This document shows positions 25,161 through 34,785 of a stretch of DNA of 64,000 nucleotides, one piece after another. A program made the translations under genes and the position numbers. Source of the DNA: Algibacter sp045066735 (GTDB lineage Bacteria > Bacteroidota > Bacteroidia > Flavobacteriales > Flavobacteriaceae). Position 1 is the stretch's first letter. Each line of letters opens with the position of its first letter. The DNA lies in assembly GCF_045066735.1 (NCBI RefSeq), contig NZ_JBISHH010000024.1:62001-126000 (forward strand), in the 5' to 3' direction. The notes below the pieces were generated by a model. It made no database searches and was not told the DNA's origin. It was given only the letters and a program-made list of their open reading frames with translations.

Positions 25161-27974
25161 TTACAACTCTAAAATGTAATTTGTTAGGCTTGTTTCGTGG
25201 GCCAGCTCCATTTTTTTTCTCAGTCTGTATCGTTTCACTTCAACACTACGTGCAGAAATATTTAGTAAAGGCGCTATTTCTTTAGAAGATAAGTTTAACC
25301 TTAAATAAGCACATAAACGAAGATCGTTTGCGGTTAAACTTGGGTGCAAATGCTTTATTTTTTTTAAGAAGTCTTTATCTGCATTATTAAATGCTTCCTG
25401 AAAAAGATTCCAATCATCATTATTGTTTATATTTTTATCAATAATTTTAACCACATGCCTTAAAGCTTTACCACCTTCAACCTCTTCAAGTTCCTTTTTC
25501 AAACTATTTAAAAACTCATTCTTTTTTATTAGGTTCATTGTAGACATACCTAATTCTCTGTTTTTAGCCTCAATGTCTTCACGCAGTTTATCGTTCTTGA
25601 AACGCATGAGTTTTTGGTTGTTTTCAAGTGCCTTAAGCTCAAATTCTCTCGTGGTTTTTTGTAGAAGACGCTCACGCTGCTTTTTATAGTAACGCTTGTA
25701 GACCATATGCATAAATAATGAAAATAGCATAATGATAATAATATAACATACTATAGCTATGTTAGATAACAACAACGGCCGTTCTATTTTAAATGTATAA
25801 GAGGCTGAATTTAGAGTAGGCTTATTTCCTACTCTACCATTAACTACAAAGGTGTAATCTCCATAAGGTAGATTCTCAAAAAGTACCTCTCCCTTACTAC
25901 TCCAATTGCTCCAAGTATCATAAATACCTTCTAACTTATATTGATATTCGGGTTTTTGAATTTTTAAATACTGTGGAATGCTATACGTAAACTTTAAATT
26001 GTTGTTTTTATTTCTAAACGATTGTGAATCAATTAAATTAACGAACTCAAAAGTACTTTCGTCCTTAGAGGAACTTACTTCTACCTGGTTTATACTTATT
26101 TCAGAAGGATAACTTACAATCTTTTTTAAATCAAAAATAAAATATCCCGTCGTAGAACCAATTAAAAATTGCTCATCTGCAATGTGAGTAATATTCTCAA
26201 AACCAACAATATCTTTTCTTATTTCTGAAGGAAATGTTATGCTTTCTATCCTTCGTTCTCCAGTTAATTTCGAAGCTGTTAAATAATCAAGGCCACTTGT
26301 AGACAAACTCCACAGTTTATTAGTTTCTGAGTCTGGAATTAACTTACCTGATGTATAATTATTTAAATGAATTAACTGACTTAAAACACTATCTTTTTCA
26401 AACTCATTAATACTGTTACTATACTTATAAACACCATTTTTGGTAGTGTACAGCAACTCATTATTAAACTTAACAAAGCTAGATGTTATTCCTTTTTCAA
26501 CTAAGGTGTCTTGATTAAAACCAATTACATTTTCCAAAGCGCTATCCACTTCCACCTTAAAAACACCTTTGTACTCATGGCTTACTAACAGCTTCTCCGA
26601 ATCTAAAAACTCAAAATACCGACTAGAAATATTAAACCCTTCAACCTTATTTTTAAAAGACCAACCAGCATCCGTTTTCTCTAGAATATTTAAGCCATTA
26701 TAATTCCCTTGTATAAGAAGGTTTTCTCTGCCTGGTACGGTTTTAATTTGCCATGTACCTTGTGTATTTGCAATTTTATTAGCTTGCTTATCTTCAATTA
26801 AAAACGTACCCGAATTATGACCACAAAAAAGCTGATTATCTATAACCTCTAAGCACCATACTTGTCCTTGTGTTTTAGGTACAAATTCAAAATTACCATC
26901 TCCCTTTATAGGTTTACAGAATAATCCTTGGTTAGAACCAAGATATAACATATCGTTATAAACTTTAGAAGCATAAACACTTCCAATCATACCATCATTA
27001 TCAAAATACTGCAAGTAAGGAGACTTGCTATTTATACAGTTTATACCATTATCTAAGGCCAACCAAATGTTTTGATCTTCATCTTCAAATAAAGATAACA
27101 CAGTATTATTGCTTAATCCATTAGATTGGCTGATACTATATTTTATAGCCCCTTCATGGGTTAAATGTACTAAGCCATCAGAAATGGTGCCGAGCACAAA
27201 ACTTTTATCCTGAAGTTGTATACCGCTAAAAACACTAACATCTCGCAAAATGTTTTCTGATGGAATATTCCAAGGCTTTAATTCACCTTTAGAATATTTA
27301 AAAAAGCCAAGATCTTGTGTAAGAATAAGTAATTCTTGCTTTTCTTTAAAAATATTTACAATTAAATTTTCTTGAAGAATATTATCATTAGAAACTAAAA
27401 CACCAACACCATTTTCAATTTGATATAAACCTTTATTTACATTTTGAAAATATAAACTCTTACCAACTTTAAATAGCTTCGAAATTTTAGATTTAGAATC
27501 TACTACGCTATACGTTTTCTTAACTTGATCGTAAATATGTATGCGGTCTAAAGATTGAAATAAAATCCAGTTTTCTAGTCTTAAAATATTCCAAATCTCC
27601 TCATCTTCTAAAAATTCAACCTGAAGTGCTTCGGAAAGTGAAGTGTATTTTAGAAGACCAAAACTATCTCTTTTCCATGAGCCGAATCCTCTAAAACTTC
27701 CTGTATAAATTAAAGAGTCGATAACCTTTACAGAACGAAGAATAGTTTCTTTTGGGGAGTGATACAAATTCCATTTAGCCCCATTAAACTCCAACAAACC
27801 TTTATTATTAGCCACATAAATATACCGGTTTAAAGATTGAGAGATAGACCAATTTTGATTTTCTCCTCCATAATCTTCAGGCGTATAAGTTTGTATTGGT
27901 GGAAATTCTTGCGAAATTACCTTACCCACAAAACTTAATAAGATATAAAGCAAAAAACAGTACCCCTTGTTCAT
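25161..27974 (-). CDS. Membrane-spanning beta-propeller sensor with LuxR-type HTH output (PUL regulator)
   Basis: This 937-residue protein has a signal sequence at about 1-21, then a periplasmic two-component-regulator-type beta-propeller at about 25-650 with repeated blades (GLLEFNGAKWNLYHSP, VLSLFEDEDQNIWLALDNGI). A Y_Y_Y domain at about 671-731 contains YQYKLEGIYDTWSNWS. One transmembrane helix at about 735-757 is followed by a basic coiled coil to about 850. A C-terminal LuxR-like helix-turn-helix sits at about 880-930 (ANDLRLCAYLRLNLSSKEIA, then SARSVEVKRYRLRKKM). It has no histidine kinase or receiver, unlike hybrid two-component systems, so it should sense periplasmic oligosaccharide and bind DNA directly from the membrane. 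It is adjacent and codirectional to the laminarin genes. Confidence 0.85.
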   Translation of the reverse strand: MNKGYCFLLYILLSFVGKVISQEFPPIQTYTPEDYGGENQNWSISQSLNRYIYVANNKGLLEFNGAKWNLYHSPKETILRSVKVIDSLIYTGSFRGFGSWKRDSFGLLKYTSLSEALQVEFLEDEEIWNILRLENWILFQSLDRIHIYDQVKKTYSVVDSKSKISKLFKVGKSLYFQNVNKGLYQIENGVGVLVSNDNILQENLIVNIFKEKQELLILTQDLGFFKYSKGELKPWNIPSENILRDVSVFSGIQLQDKSFVLGTISDGLVHLTHEGAIKYSISQSNGLSNNTVLSLFEDEDQNIWLALDNGINCINSKSPYLQYFDNDGMIGSVYASKVYNDMLYLGSNQGLFCKPIKGDGNFEFVPKTQGQVWCLEVIDNQLFCGHNSGTFLIEDKQANKIANTQGTWQIKTVPGRENLLIQGNYNGLNILEKTDAGWSFKNKVEGFNISSRYFEFLDSEKLLVSHEYKGVFKVEVDSALENVIGFNQDTLVEKGITSSFVKFNNELLYTTKNGVYKYSNSINEFEKDSVLSQLIHLNNYTSGKLIPDSETNKLWSLSTSGLDYLTASKLTGERRIESITFPSEIRKDIVGFENITHIADEQFLIGSTTGYFIFDLKKIVSYPSEISINQVEVSSSKDESTFEFVNLIDSQSFRNKNNNLKFTYSIPQYLKIQKPEYQYKLEGIYDTWSNWSSKGEVLFENLPYGDYTFVVNGRVGNKPTLNSASYTFKIERPLLLSNIAIVCYIIIIMLFSLFMHMVYKRYYKKQRERLLQKTTREFELKALENNQKLMRFKNDKLREDIEAKNRELGMSTMNLIKKNEFLNSLKKELEEVEGGKALRHVVKIIDKNINNNDDWNLFQEAFNNADKDFLKKIKHLHPSLTANDLRLCAYLRLNLSSKEIAPLLNISARSVEVKRYRLRKKMELAHETSLTNYILEL

Positions 27975-28171
27975 ATTTAAAACTTATGTTGGGTTAACAA
28001 GGTAGTAAATATATAGTATATAAAGGGTTTAAAAAAATATTGTATAGGTGAATGCATGGTTTTTAAAATGAAATAAAACCTTCAAAAACCCCATAAACAC
28101 AAACAAAATTGATTTAAAATTGATTAAAAAAATATGCCAATAAAACACTTATTAGTATAGGTAAATGAAAT

Positions 28172-29833
28172 CTAAATCTGCTCTAAAAGCACAATAGTAT
28201 TACTCGAATTAATAGAAATCTCCCCATTAACAACTTGAGATAAACTACCCGAATACGCGTCACGAATTTTAGCGCCATTTGAAAAAACACCCGAAACATC
28301 AATAGTTTTTTCTCCTTCTGGATAGTTTAAACCTACCATAACAACCTCTTTAAAATCGCCTTTTTCAAAACTACGAGTAAACAAATAAGGCGTCTCTGAT
28401 ATCATGTTATGAACACCTGCACCAATAGCAGGATGATTAGCTCTAAATTGCCCTAATTTTTGCCAATGTTGTAAAACAGGTTGCGTTTCTGTATTGTTTT
28501 CATAATCGTTCCAATTCATAAAAGAACGTAGCGTAGCGTCGCCAACAGTACCATCAACCTCAAGCGGTCTCGCCAACTCATCGCCATAATAAACCTGCGA
28601 TGCACCCGGGCACAATAATAATTTAGTTGCAGTTTCAAAACACTTTTCGCGTTTAGCATCAAACGGTTGACCATCATCATGCGAGCTTAAATAGTTTAAA
28701 ACGCCATACCCCTTTAAGTCGCCATTCAACACATTAGAATAACGTTTAAAAACATCTTCCATTGGTCTTTGTGCTAGATTCCATTTGGCCTCAAAATTAA
28801 TTAAAGCTTCAAAAGCTTTATCAAAATAATTTACTTTTCTGTCACCAAAATCAAATGCTTTCCCATTAGAAATACCATAATTATAAACCTCACCCACCAA
28901 ATAAAACCTATTATCGTCTAATACTTTTTCTGGATTTCTCTTTTTATATTCTGCAAAAGCATAATCGCACTCAGCTTTATATTCTTGCCAAACATATTCC
29001 TCGGTATGTTTTACAGTATCTACACGGTAACCATCGATACCAAATTCGGTAATATAATCGGTGAGCCATTTCATGATATAGAATCGTGGCGCTCTTGGGT
29101 GACCTGTGCGCTCAAAGAACGCATCTAACTCGGCTATTTCCTCATCATAACGCCCTTCATCTTTCCATTTTTGGGTTAGTAAAGGCGGCAAAGCAACGGC
29201 ATTATTATTTTCAGTTTTAAGGTCTGGTAAGTTCTTCACAAGTGTGCAAGCCACCGTATGTTCGTAATTATCATAACTGCATTGTGGACCTGTACGCACC
29301 CAATCTTCTGGCCAAACTGGATCTTTATCTGTTACAGGACCTGTATGATTTATTACAGCATCCAATAGAATACGAATCCCATTCTTATGAGCTGTTTCAA
29401 TTAATTGATGCAAATCAGCTTTAGTTCCAAAATTAGGATCTATAGCCGTCCAATCGCGCGTCCAATATCCATGATACCCATAAGTTAACCCTGTACCTTC
29501 GTCCGTACCTCCATGAATTTGTTCAACAATAGGCGTCATCCAAATAGCATTAATTCCCAATTTGGTAAAATAACCATCTTTAATTTTTTGCGTGACACCC
29601 TGTATATCGCCACCTTCAAAACCACGGAGTTTACTCGCTTGTTCCGTCCTTTCAAAATTAACATCGTTACTGGTATCTCCGTTATTAAAACGGTCGGTAA
29701 GTAAAAAATAAACGTTTGCACCTTCCCATACAAACGGCGCTTTTTCTTCGGGTTTAACAGCTTCCATTTTTACAGTTTTATTGCAACTTATCAAAATAAA
29801 TAGGACTATAATGCTGGTTAGAATATGTTTCAT
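28172..29833 (-). CDS. GH13 alpha-amylase lipoprotein (MalS-like)
   Basis: This is a 553-residue lipoprotein (Cys17 in LISC) with a complete GH13 (beta/alpha)8 domain. The four conserved regions are visible: DAVINHTG, GYRVDTVKH (nucleophile Asp272), LVGEVYNYG (acid Glu315) and SSHDDGQP (Asp386). The insert with GPQCSYDNYEHTVACTLVKN resembles periplasmic MalS-type amylases. A short C-terminal beta domain starts near residue 465. It should hydrolyse alpha-1,4 links in maltodextrins in the periplasm or at the cell surface. It is the distal gene of the minus-strand arm of the alpha-glucan PUL, 66 bp after another GH13 gene. The exact product profile is unknown. Confidence 0.9.
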   Translation of the reverse strand: MKHILTSIIVLFILISCNKTVKMEAVKPEEKAPFVWEGANVYFLLTDRFNNGDTSNDVNFERTEQASKLRGFEGGDIQGVTQKIKDGYFTKLGINAIWMTPIVEQIHGGTDEGTGLTYGYHGYWTRDWTAIDPNFGTKADLHQLIETAHKNGIRILLDAVINHTGPVTDKDPVWPEDWVRTGPQCSYDNYEHTVACTLVKNLPDLKTENNNAVALPPLLTQKWKDEGRYDEEIAELDAFFERTGHPRAPRFYIMKWLTDYITEFGIDGYRVDTVKHTEEYVWQEYKAECDYAFAEYKKRNPEKVLDDNRFYLVGEVYNYGISNGKAFDFGDRKVNYFDKAFEALINFEAKWNLAQRPMEDVFKRYSNVLNGDLKGYGVLNYLSSHDDGQPFDAKREKCFETATKLLLCPGASQVYYGDELARPLEVDGTVGDATLRSFMNWNDYENNTETQPVLQHWQKLGQFRANHPAIGAGVHNMISETPYLFTRSFEKGDFKEVVMVGLNYPEGEKTIDVSGVFSNGAKIRDAYSGSLSQVVNGEISINSSNTIVLLEQI

Positions 29834-29899
29834 TTTAGTTGATGTTTTTAATTTTAAACCTATTTATTTTTTAAGAATTACAAATTATTTTTTCTAATT

Positions 29900-31780
29900 T
29901 TATTCCATTTTTAATATGAAAGACTCTAGCGGTTTTAATTTAATTTCGATAGAACCGGTTCTGTTTTCAATTATTAATTTTGATAAAAACTTATTGTACA
30001 ACTGATCCTTTAACGGATACGTTCCGTCTTCTAAATCCAATTGCTTCAATATATTCTCCGGAATTTTTAATTGAAATTCAAAACTATTTTCTGCATCAAA
30101 ATTTGAAACCACAATAAGGTTTTCAGTAGCACTCCAACGCACAAAAGAAAAAACTTTATCGGTATAATTTTCGGTATGCTCACGATTATATTGATGAATG
30201 TCGCCATAATGCCCCATTAATGCAGGGCTATGTATTGTGAAATTTAAAAGACGTTTATAAAAATCTCTTAATCCCCTTTCGGCATCTGTTAATTGTCCGC
30301 CATCAAATCGCTTGTTATTTACCCAACGTTGATGTGCAGGTACGCCAACATAATCAAAAATAGATGTTCGGGTAGGATCACCAAAGCCAGGATTTTCAGA
30401 ACCATCTTCACCAACTTCTTGTCCAAAGTAAATCATGGTTGGCGCTGTAGTTGATGTTGCAGAAACCACCATTGCAGGCCGTCCCTTTTCAGCATTACCA
30501 GCAAAATCGGGACTCGCCAAACGTTGCTCATCATGATTCTCTAAAAAGTGAAGCATATGATGCTCAATATCTTTTAAATCGTCTAAAATTGGTGGAATAT
30601 GATCCGTTTTGCCATACCCTTGTACTACATGTTTTAAGGTATCATAGAACTGTACTTTATCATACAGATAATCCATTTTTCCCTTTTTAATATAATCGCG
30701 ATATAAACTCGGGTTATAAACCTCAGCTAATAGAAACGCCTCAGGATTTTTCATTTTTATAGACGAATTCATAAAACTCCAAAATTCCACAGGCACCATT
30801 TCGGCCATATCATAACGGAATCCATCGACTCCAAAACCTAGCCAATACAAGGCAATATCCCTAAATTTCATCCATGAATTTGGCACCGTTTTATCTTGCC
30901 AAAACTCAAAGTGTTTTTTGTATGTTTCATTCTCGAAACCATTAGGCAATTCATCAAAACCTTTTACGCCTTCTGGCGAAATACCATAATTAACTTTTAC
31001 GGTTTCATACCAATCATTCATATTTGGCTTCGACGCACTTGCACCGTTCCCGGTCCATTTTGCTGGAGACTCCATAAACTCTCCATCCACCAAATTCTTA
31101 TCTCTACCACCCAAAGGCACATAATGATGCTCCCAATTAGGAACCTCGAAGTTTTCCTTTGGGTTATAATAAAAATTATTATTTACATCGTAAACTACCG
31201 TTTTATTATCGGTTTCCCCAAAATCTTGCACACCTTCTGGCTTAGAAATACTCTTATAATTTCTAGCGACATGGTTAGGTACAATATCGATAATCACCTT
31301 TAAACCTACAGCGTGCGTGCGCTTAATTAAAGCTTGAAATTCCTCTAATCTATTTTCTACATTTACAGCTAAATCCGGATTAACATTATAATAATCCTTA
31401 ACAGCGTATGGCGAACCGGCTCTTCCTTTTACAACATCGGGATCGTCGTTATTAATACCATATGCCGTATAATCGGTAATTACATCATGATGTGGTACAC
31501 CTGTGTACCAAATATGGGTAACACCTAACTTTTTAATTTCAGATAAAGCTTTATTAGTAAAATCATTAAACTTACCAACTCCATTTTCTTCAATAGTTCC
31601 CCAAGGTTTATTATTGGTGTTTGTATTACCAAACAAACGCGTAAACACCTGATAAACCACTTGTTTTCCACTCGTTACAACGTCCTGTGGCTCCATGGTC
31701 TCACCATCCATTTTTTCTTCATTTTTACAACTCATTACGAGTAATAAAAATACAAATATGATATGTTTTATAGCTTTCAT
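29900..31780 (-). CDS. GH13 alpha-amylase-family lipoprotein
   Basis: This 626-residue lipoprotein (Cys18 in LVMSC) carries GH13 motifs DIVPNHVA, GFRYDMAEM (nucleophile Asp324), LLAEVYNPS (acid Glu353) and ENHDEQRLAS (Asp417). The barrel begins QVVYQVFTRLFGNTNTNNKP. A long B-domain-like insert includes NNNFYYNPKENFEVPNWEHH. The C-terminal beta domain runs from about residue 530. It acts on alpha-glucans in the same operon as the SusA-like and SusB-like enzymes, with a 50-bp gap from the esterase gene. It is clearly different from the GH13 proteins on either side, so the operon holds non-redundant amylases. The subfamily and preference (amylase, branch cutting or transglycosylation) cannot be assigned by eye. 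Confidence 0.88.
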   Translation of the reverse strand: MKAIKHIIFVFLLLVMSCKNEEKMDGETMEPQDVVTSGKQVVYQVFTRLFGNTNTNNKPWGTIEENGVGKFNDFTNKALSEIKKLGVTHIWYTGVPHHDVITDYTAYGINNDDPDVVKGRAGSPYAVKDYYNVNPDLAVNVENRLEEFQALIKRTHAVGLKVIIDIVPNHVARNYKSISKPEGVQDFGETDNKTVVYDVNNNFYYNPKENFEVPNWEHHYVPLGGRDKNLVDGEFMESPAKWTGNGASASKPNMNDWYETVKVNYGISPEGVKGFDELPNGFENETYKKHFEFWQDKTVPNSWMKFRDIALYWLGFGVDGFRYDMAEMVPVEFWSFMNSSIKMKNPEAFLLAEVYNPSLYRDYIKKGKMDYLYDKVQFYDTLKHVVQGYGKTDHIPPILDDLKDIEHHMLHFLENHDEQRLASPDFAGNAEKGRPAMVVSATSTTAPTMIYFGQEVGEDGSENPGFGDPTRTSIFDYVGVPAHQRWVNNKRFDGGQLTDAERGLRDFYKRLLNFTIHSPALMGHYGDIHQYNREHTENYTDKVFSFVRWSATENLIVVSNFDAENSFEFQLKIPENILKQLDLEDGTYPLKDQLYNKFLSKLIIENRTGSIEIKLKPLESFILKME

Positions 31781-31830
31781 TTCAATGTTTTTTTTGAATA
31801 AAATGGACTATTAAGCAAGTCTTTCTCCTG

Positions 31831-32802
31831 TTATTTTTTCAATAAAAAAGTTAGCGGAATATCTAAACGTTTATTCCATGAGTTTTCTGAGTGATCAGCT
31901 CCTTTAAACTCTAAATTTGCCGAATTATCACTAGTATAACCACGGGCTTTCAAAATTCTATTTATTTCGGGTGTAAACTTAGGGTAATAGGCATCTAATG
32001 TCTCTGTTCCATAATCGAAATATATTCGGTGAGATTCCGGATCAGGCAAATTAGCTTCCATATAATCTAGAATAGCTTGGGCTATAGGGTTGTTTTCTTT
32101 TGGCTCAGCACCTTCCCAATGGGTAGACAAACAAGCTGCTCCACCAAAAACACTAGGATACTCACACAACGCATACATACTCATAAGACCTCCCATACTC
32201 GAGCCTGAAACTACTGTATTCTCTTGGTTTGTATATACCGAAAATTGAGAATCTATTAATGGTTTTAGTTCTTCAACTAAAAATTTTAAATAATTATCAC
32301 CTTTAAATTTCAAACTAAAATCTCGAGATTTAGCCTCACTTATTATCGCTTTCTTATCTGCTTCTGATAAATAATTTATTGCTTTTTCAGGAAACAAATC
32401 TTGCCAACGGATTTCTGGAATATTATGAATTCCAACAACGATAAAGTCTTTTACAACATCTTCTTCCATTAATTTTAAACCCCACTCGTCTACTTTCCAT
32501 TCTTGTTGGTTCCATGTGGTTGTAGAATCGAATAAATTTTGGCCATCGTGCATGTAAAGCACAGCGTATTTTTTATCTTCTGAATAGTTTTCTGGCAACC
32601 AAACATCTACAGGTCGTGGTGTAATATATTTTGAAGCCAAACTATCCATTCTAAGCAATGCGCCACCAGCTAACTGTGTGTTTCCTATGGTTCTAATCAT
32701 GGGATTGGTAATTAGTTCTTCTTTAACAAAACCATTAGCTTTTGCCATTTCTTTACAGGAAACAAATAATAAAACCGACATTACAATAATGCTAAACTTC
32801 AT
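31831..32802 (-). CDS. Esterase-family alpha/beta hydrolase lipoprotein
   Basis: This 323-residue protein has a lipoprotein signal (LLFVSC, Cys16) and an esterase-D/enterochelin-esterase-like alpha/beta hydrolase fold (Pfam PF00756 type). The nucleophile elbow is VVSGSSMGGLMS (Ser202), the oxyanion-side strand is YAVLYMHDGQNLFD, and the likely catalytic His is His304 in GADHSENSW. It lies between two GH13 genes, 17 bp after the SusA-like gene and 50 bp before the next, so it is part of the alpha-glucan operon. Possible roles are removing acyl groups from a modified alpha-glucan, or a carbohydrate-related function not tied to esters. The substrate is unknown and the family is broad. Confidence 0.8.
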   Translation of the reverse strand: MKFSIIVMSVLLFVSCKEMAKANGFVKEELITNPMIRTIGNTQLAGGALLRMDSLASKYITPRPVDVWLPENYSEDKKYAVLYMHDGQNLFDSTTTWNQQEWKVDEWGLKLMEEDVVKDFIVVGIHNIPEIRWQDLFPEKAINYLSEADKKAIISEAKSRDFSLKFKGDNYLKFLVEELKPLIDSQFSVYTNQENTVVSGSSMGGLMSMYALCEYPSVFGGAACLSTHWEGAEPKENNPIAQAILDYMEANLPDPESHRIYFDYGTETLDAYYPKFTPEINRILKARGYTSDNSANLEFKGADHSENSWNKRLDIPLTFLLKK

Positions 32803-32819
32803 TTTAAATGCTTTTTAAA

Positions 32820-34766
32820 TTATATTTTTGTGGTATAAACAAGGCTTCCTTTTTCTTTTAAAATTATACTATCTTTCCAAACAAATGTTTCGTTAGTGAT
32901 AATATTTTTTAAGGTTTTACCTTTTAAGCCCACTTCGGCATAGCGAGTTAAATCTAATGTTATCGGTGTGTTGTTTTTATTTATAATATGCACAACAACC
33001 TCATCATTAAGCGTTCTAAACAAAACATAAGTTCCTTTAAAAGGTGCAAAATGCAACGTTTCTCCGTTATGAATTGCTTCACTGCCTTTCCTGAAATTAA
33101 GCAACTTTTTTAAATACAATTGCATATCCTTTTGCTCGTTACTTAGGCCTTTTCCTGTAAAGGCATTCACGGCATCGTTTCGCCAACCACCAGGAAAATC
33201 GGTACGGATTAAACCATGATCGCCAGGCTTTTGGAAATCATTCATTAAAATCTCGGTACCGTAATAAATTTGCGGAATTCTAGGCATGACTAAAATATAA
33301 CTCAGTGCTATTTTTGTGTTTGGAATATCGCCTTTAAGCTGTGTAAAAATGCGGCTCATATCATGATTATCTGGAAACACCATTAAATCTTTAGGTGACG
33401 CGAAATAAAAATCGTTCGCCAAACCTTCATACATTTTTACTAAACCTTGATCCCAAGTTTCTTCTTCATTTAAAGCCTTCACAATAGCATCCTGCATAGC
33501 AAAATCCATTGGTGATTTTAAATTAGAATCGTATCCATCACGATTATTAGCACCATCTTGCCAATAACCAATAAGTAATGGGTTTGTACTCCACTCTTCG
33601 CCAACTATTGAAAAATTAGGATATTCCGCCATAATACTTCCAGCCCACTCACTCATAAACGCTTTGTCTGGATATGGATAAGTATCTTGACGAATACCGC
33701 CTAAACCAACTGTTTCTACCCACCAAATACCATTTTGAATAATGTATTTCGCCATAAATGGATTACGCTGATTAAGATCTGGCATGGCGGATACAAACCA
33801 ACCATTCGTCATTTCTTCTTTATCAATTTTAGAAGCGTAGATATCTTGGTTACTAGTACGCCTATGATTGGATGTTTTTAATTCTCCTTCATTTTCAAAA
33901 TTTTCTTGATAGTTAAGCCAATCTTTAAAAGGTAAATCTTTCATCCACCAATGTTCGCTTCCGCAGTGATTAGCAACTTGATCCATTATTAATTTTATAC
34001 CTCGTTCCTTACTTTTATCAGCTAATTCTCGATAATCGTCTAAGGTTCCAAATCGTGGATCTATTTGGTAGAAATCGGTCATTGCATAACCATGATACGA
34101 CGAGTTTGCCATATTATTAGCAAGTAACGGACAAGGCCAAATTGCCGTAAAACCCATATCGCTTATGTAATCTAAACGCTGCGTTATGCCTTTTATATCG
34201 CCACCGTGGCGCGCATAATTATCATCTCTGTTAATTGTTTTCTCGTTTAGCGTTTCATCAATATCATTGCTTGTATCACCATTTGCAAAGCGATCTGGCG
34301 TTATTAAATAAACCGCATCACTACTATCAAAACCAACAAAATCTTCAGCTGGAGTTTCACGAGTTTTTAATTGATAAGTTTGAGTTAATTCATTCCCGTC
34401 TTTAAACTTAAAAACAATATTAAATTGCCCTGCTTTGGTTTCTTTTGAAATATCTAAATCGATAAAAAGATAGTTTGGACTATCGGCTTTATTTACTTTT
34501 TTAATTGAAACACCTTTATATGATATTTTTGGAGTAGCAGCCGAAATATTTGGATGTTTAACCAACAATTGCAACTCGGTATTTTTAAAACCTACCCACC
34601 AATGCATTGGTTCAACCCGTTCAACTTCATTTTTAATTTCAATATTAGATACCGCATTTACTTCTAAAACAGAAGCATCACTATTTTGTTTACACGATGT
34701 ATTTAAAACAAAAAAAGAAACCACTAAAAATGTAGAATGCCATTTATTAATATTTACATAATTCAT
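32820..34766 (-). CDS. susA: SusA-like GH13 neopullulanase/cyclomaltodextrinase
   Basis: This is a 648-residue lipoprotein (Cys25 in LNTSCK). An N-terminal cyclomaltodextrinase N-domain at about 40-130 contains MHWWVGFKNTELQLLVKHP. The GH13 barrel runs at about 140-560, with DQVANHCG, GGIRQDTYPYP (nucleophile Asp361), VGEEWSTN (acid Glu390) and FPDNHDMSR (Asp469). A C-terminal beta domain follows. I chose the ATG at 34764-34766 (MNYVNINK), because longer in-frame starts overlap the upstream GH97 gene and displace the signal peptide. SusA-type enzymes cut maltodextrins and cyclodextrins in the periplasm after import by SusCD. It lies 19 bp after the SusB-like gene, as a tight operon pair. Confidence 0.9.
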   Translation of the reverse strand: MNYVNINKWHSTFLVVSFFVLNTSCKQNSDASVLEVNAVSNIEIKNEVERVEPMHWWVGFKNTELQLLVKHPNISAATPKISYKGVSIKKVNKADSPNYLFIDLDISKETKAGQFNIVFKFKDGNELTQTYQLKTRETPAEDFVGFDSSDAVYLITPDRFANGDTSNDIDETLNEKTINRDDNYARHGGDIKGITQRLDYISDMGFTAIWPCPLLANNMANSSYHGYAMTDFYQIDPRFGTLDDYRELADKSKERGIKLIMDQVANHCGSEHWWMKDLPFKDWLNYQENFENEGELKTSNHRRTSNQDIYASKIDKEEMTNGWFVSAMPDLNQRNPFMAKYIIQNGIWWVETVGLGGIRQDTYPYPDKAFMSEWAGSIMAEYPNFSIVGEEWSTNPLLIGYWQDGANNRDGYDSNLKSPMDFAMQDAIVKALNEEETWDQGLVKMYEGLANDFYFASPKDLMVFPDNHDMSRIFTQLKGDIPNTKIALSYILVMPRIPQIYYGTEILMNDFQKPGDHGLIRTDFPGGWRNDAVNAFTGKGLSNEQKDMQLYLKKLLNFRKGSEAIHNGETLHFAPFKGTYVLFRTLNDEVVVHIINKNNTPITLDLTRYAEVGLKGKTLKNIITNETFVWKDSIILKEKGSLVYTTKI

Positions 34767-34785
34767 AATAACATGTATTTTCAAA

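Noticed and set aside
15863..28052. TGTATAGGTGAA at 15863-15874 and 28041-28052 as a shared regulatory motif
   Set aside because: 12-base matches are expected many times by chance in a 64-kb AT-rich sequence, and the two sites have no matching promoter context.
30896..31303. 135-residue open frame antisense to a GH13 gene
   Set aside because: The sense frame has all GH13 motifs. The antisense product shows no domain and is an echo of the sense codons.
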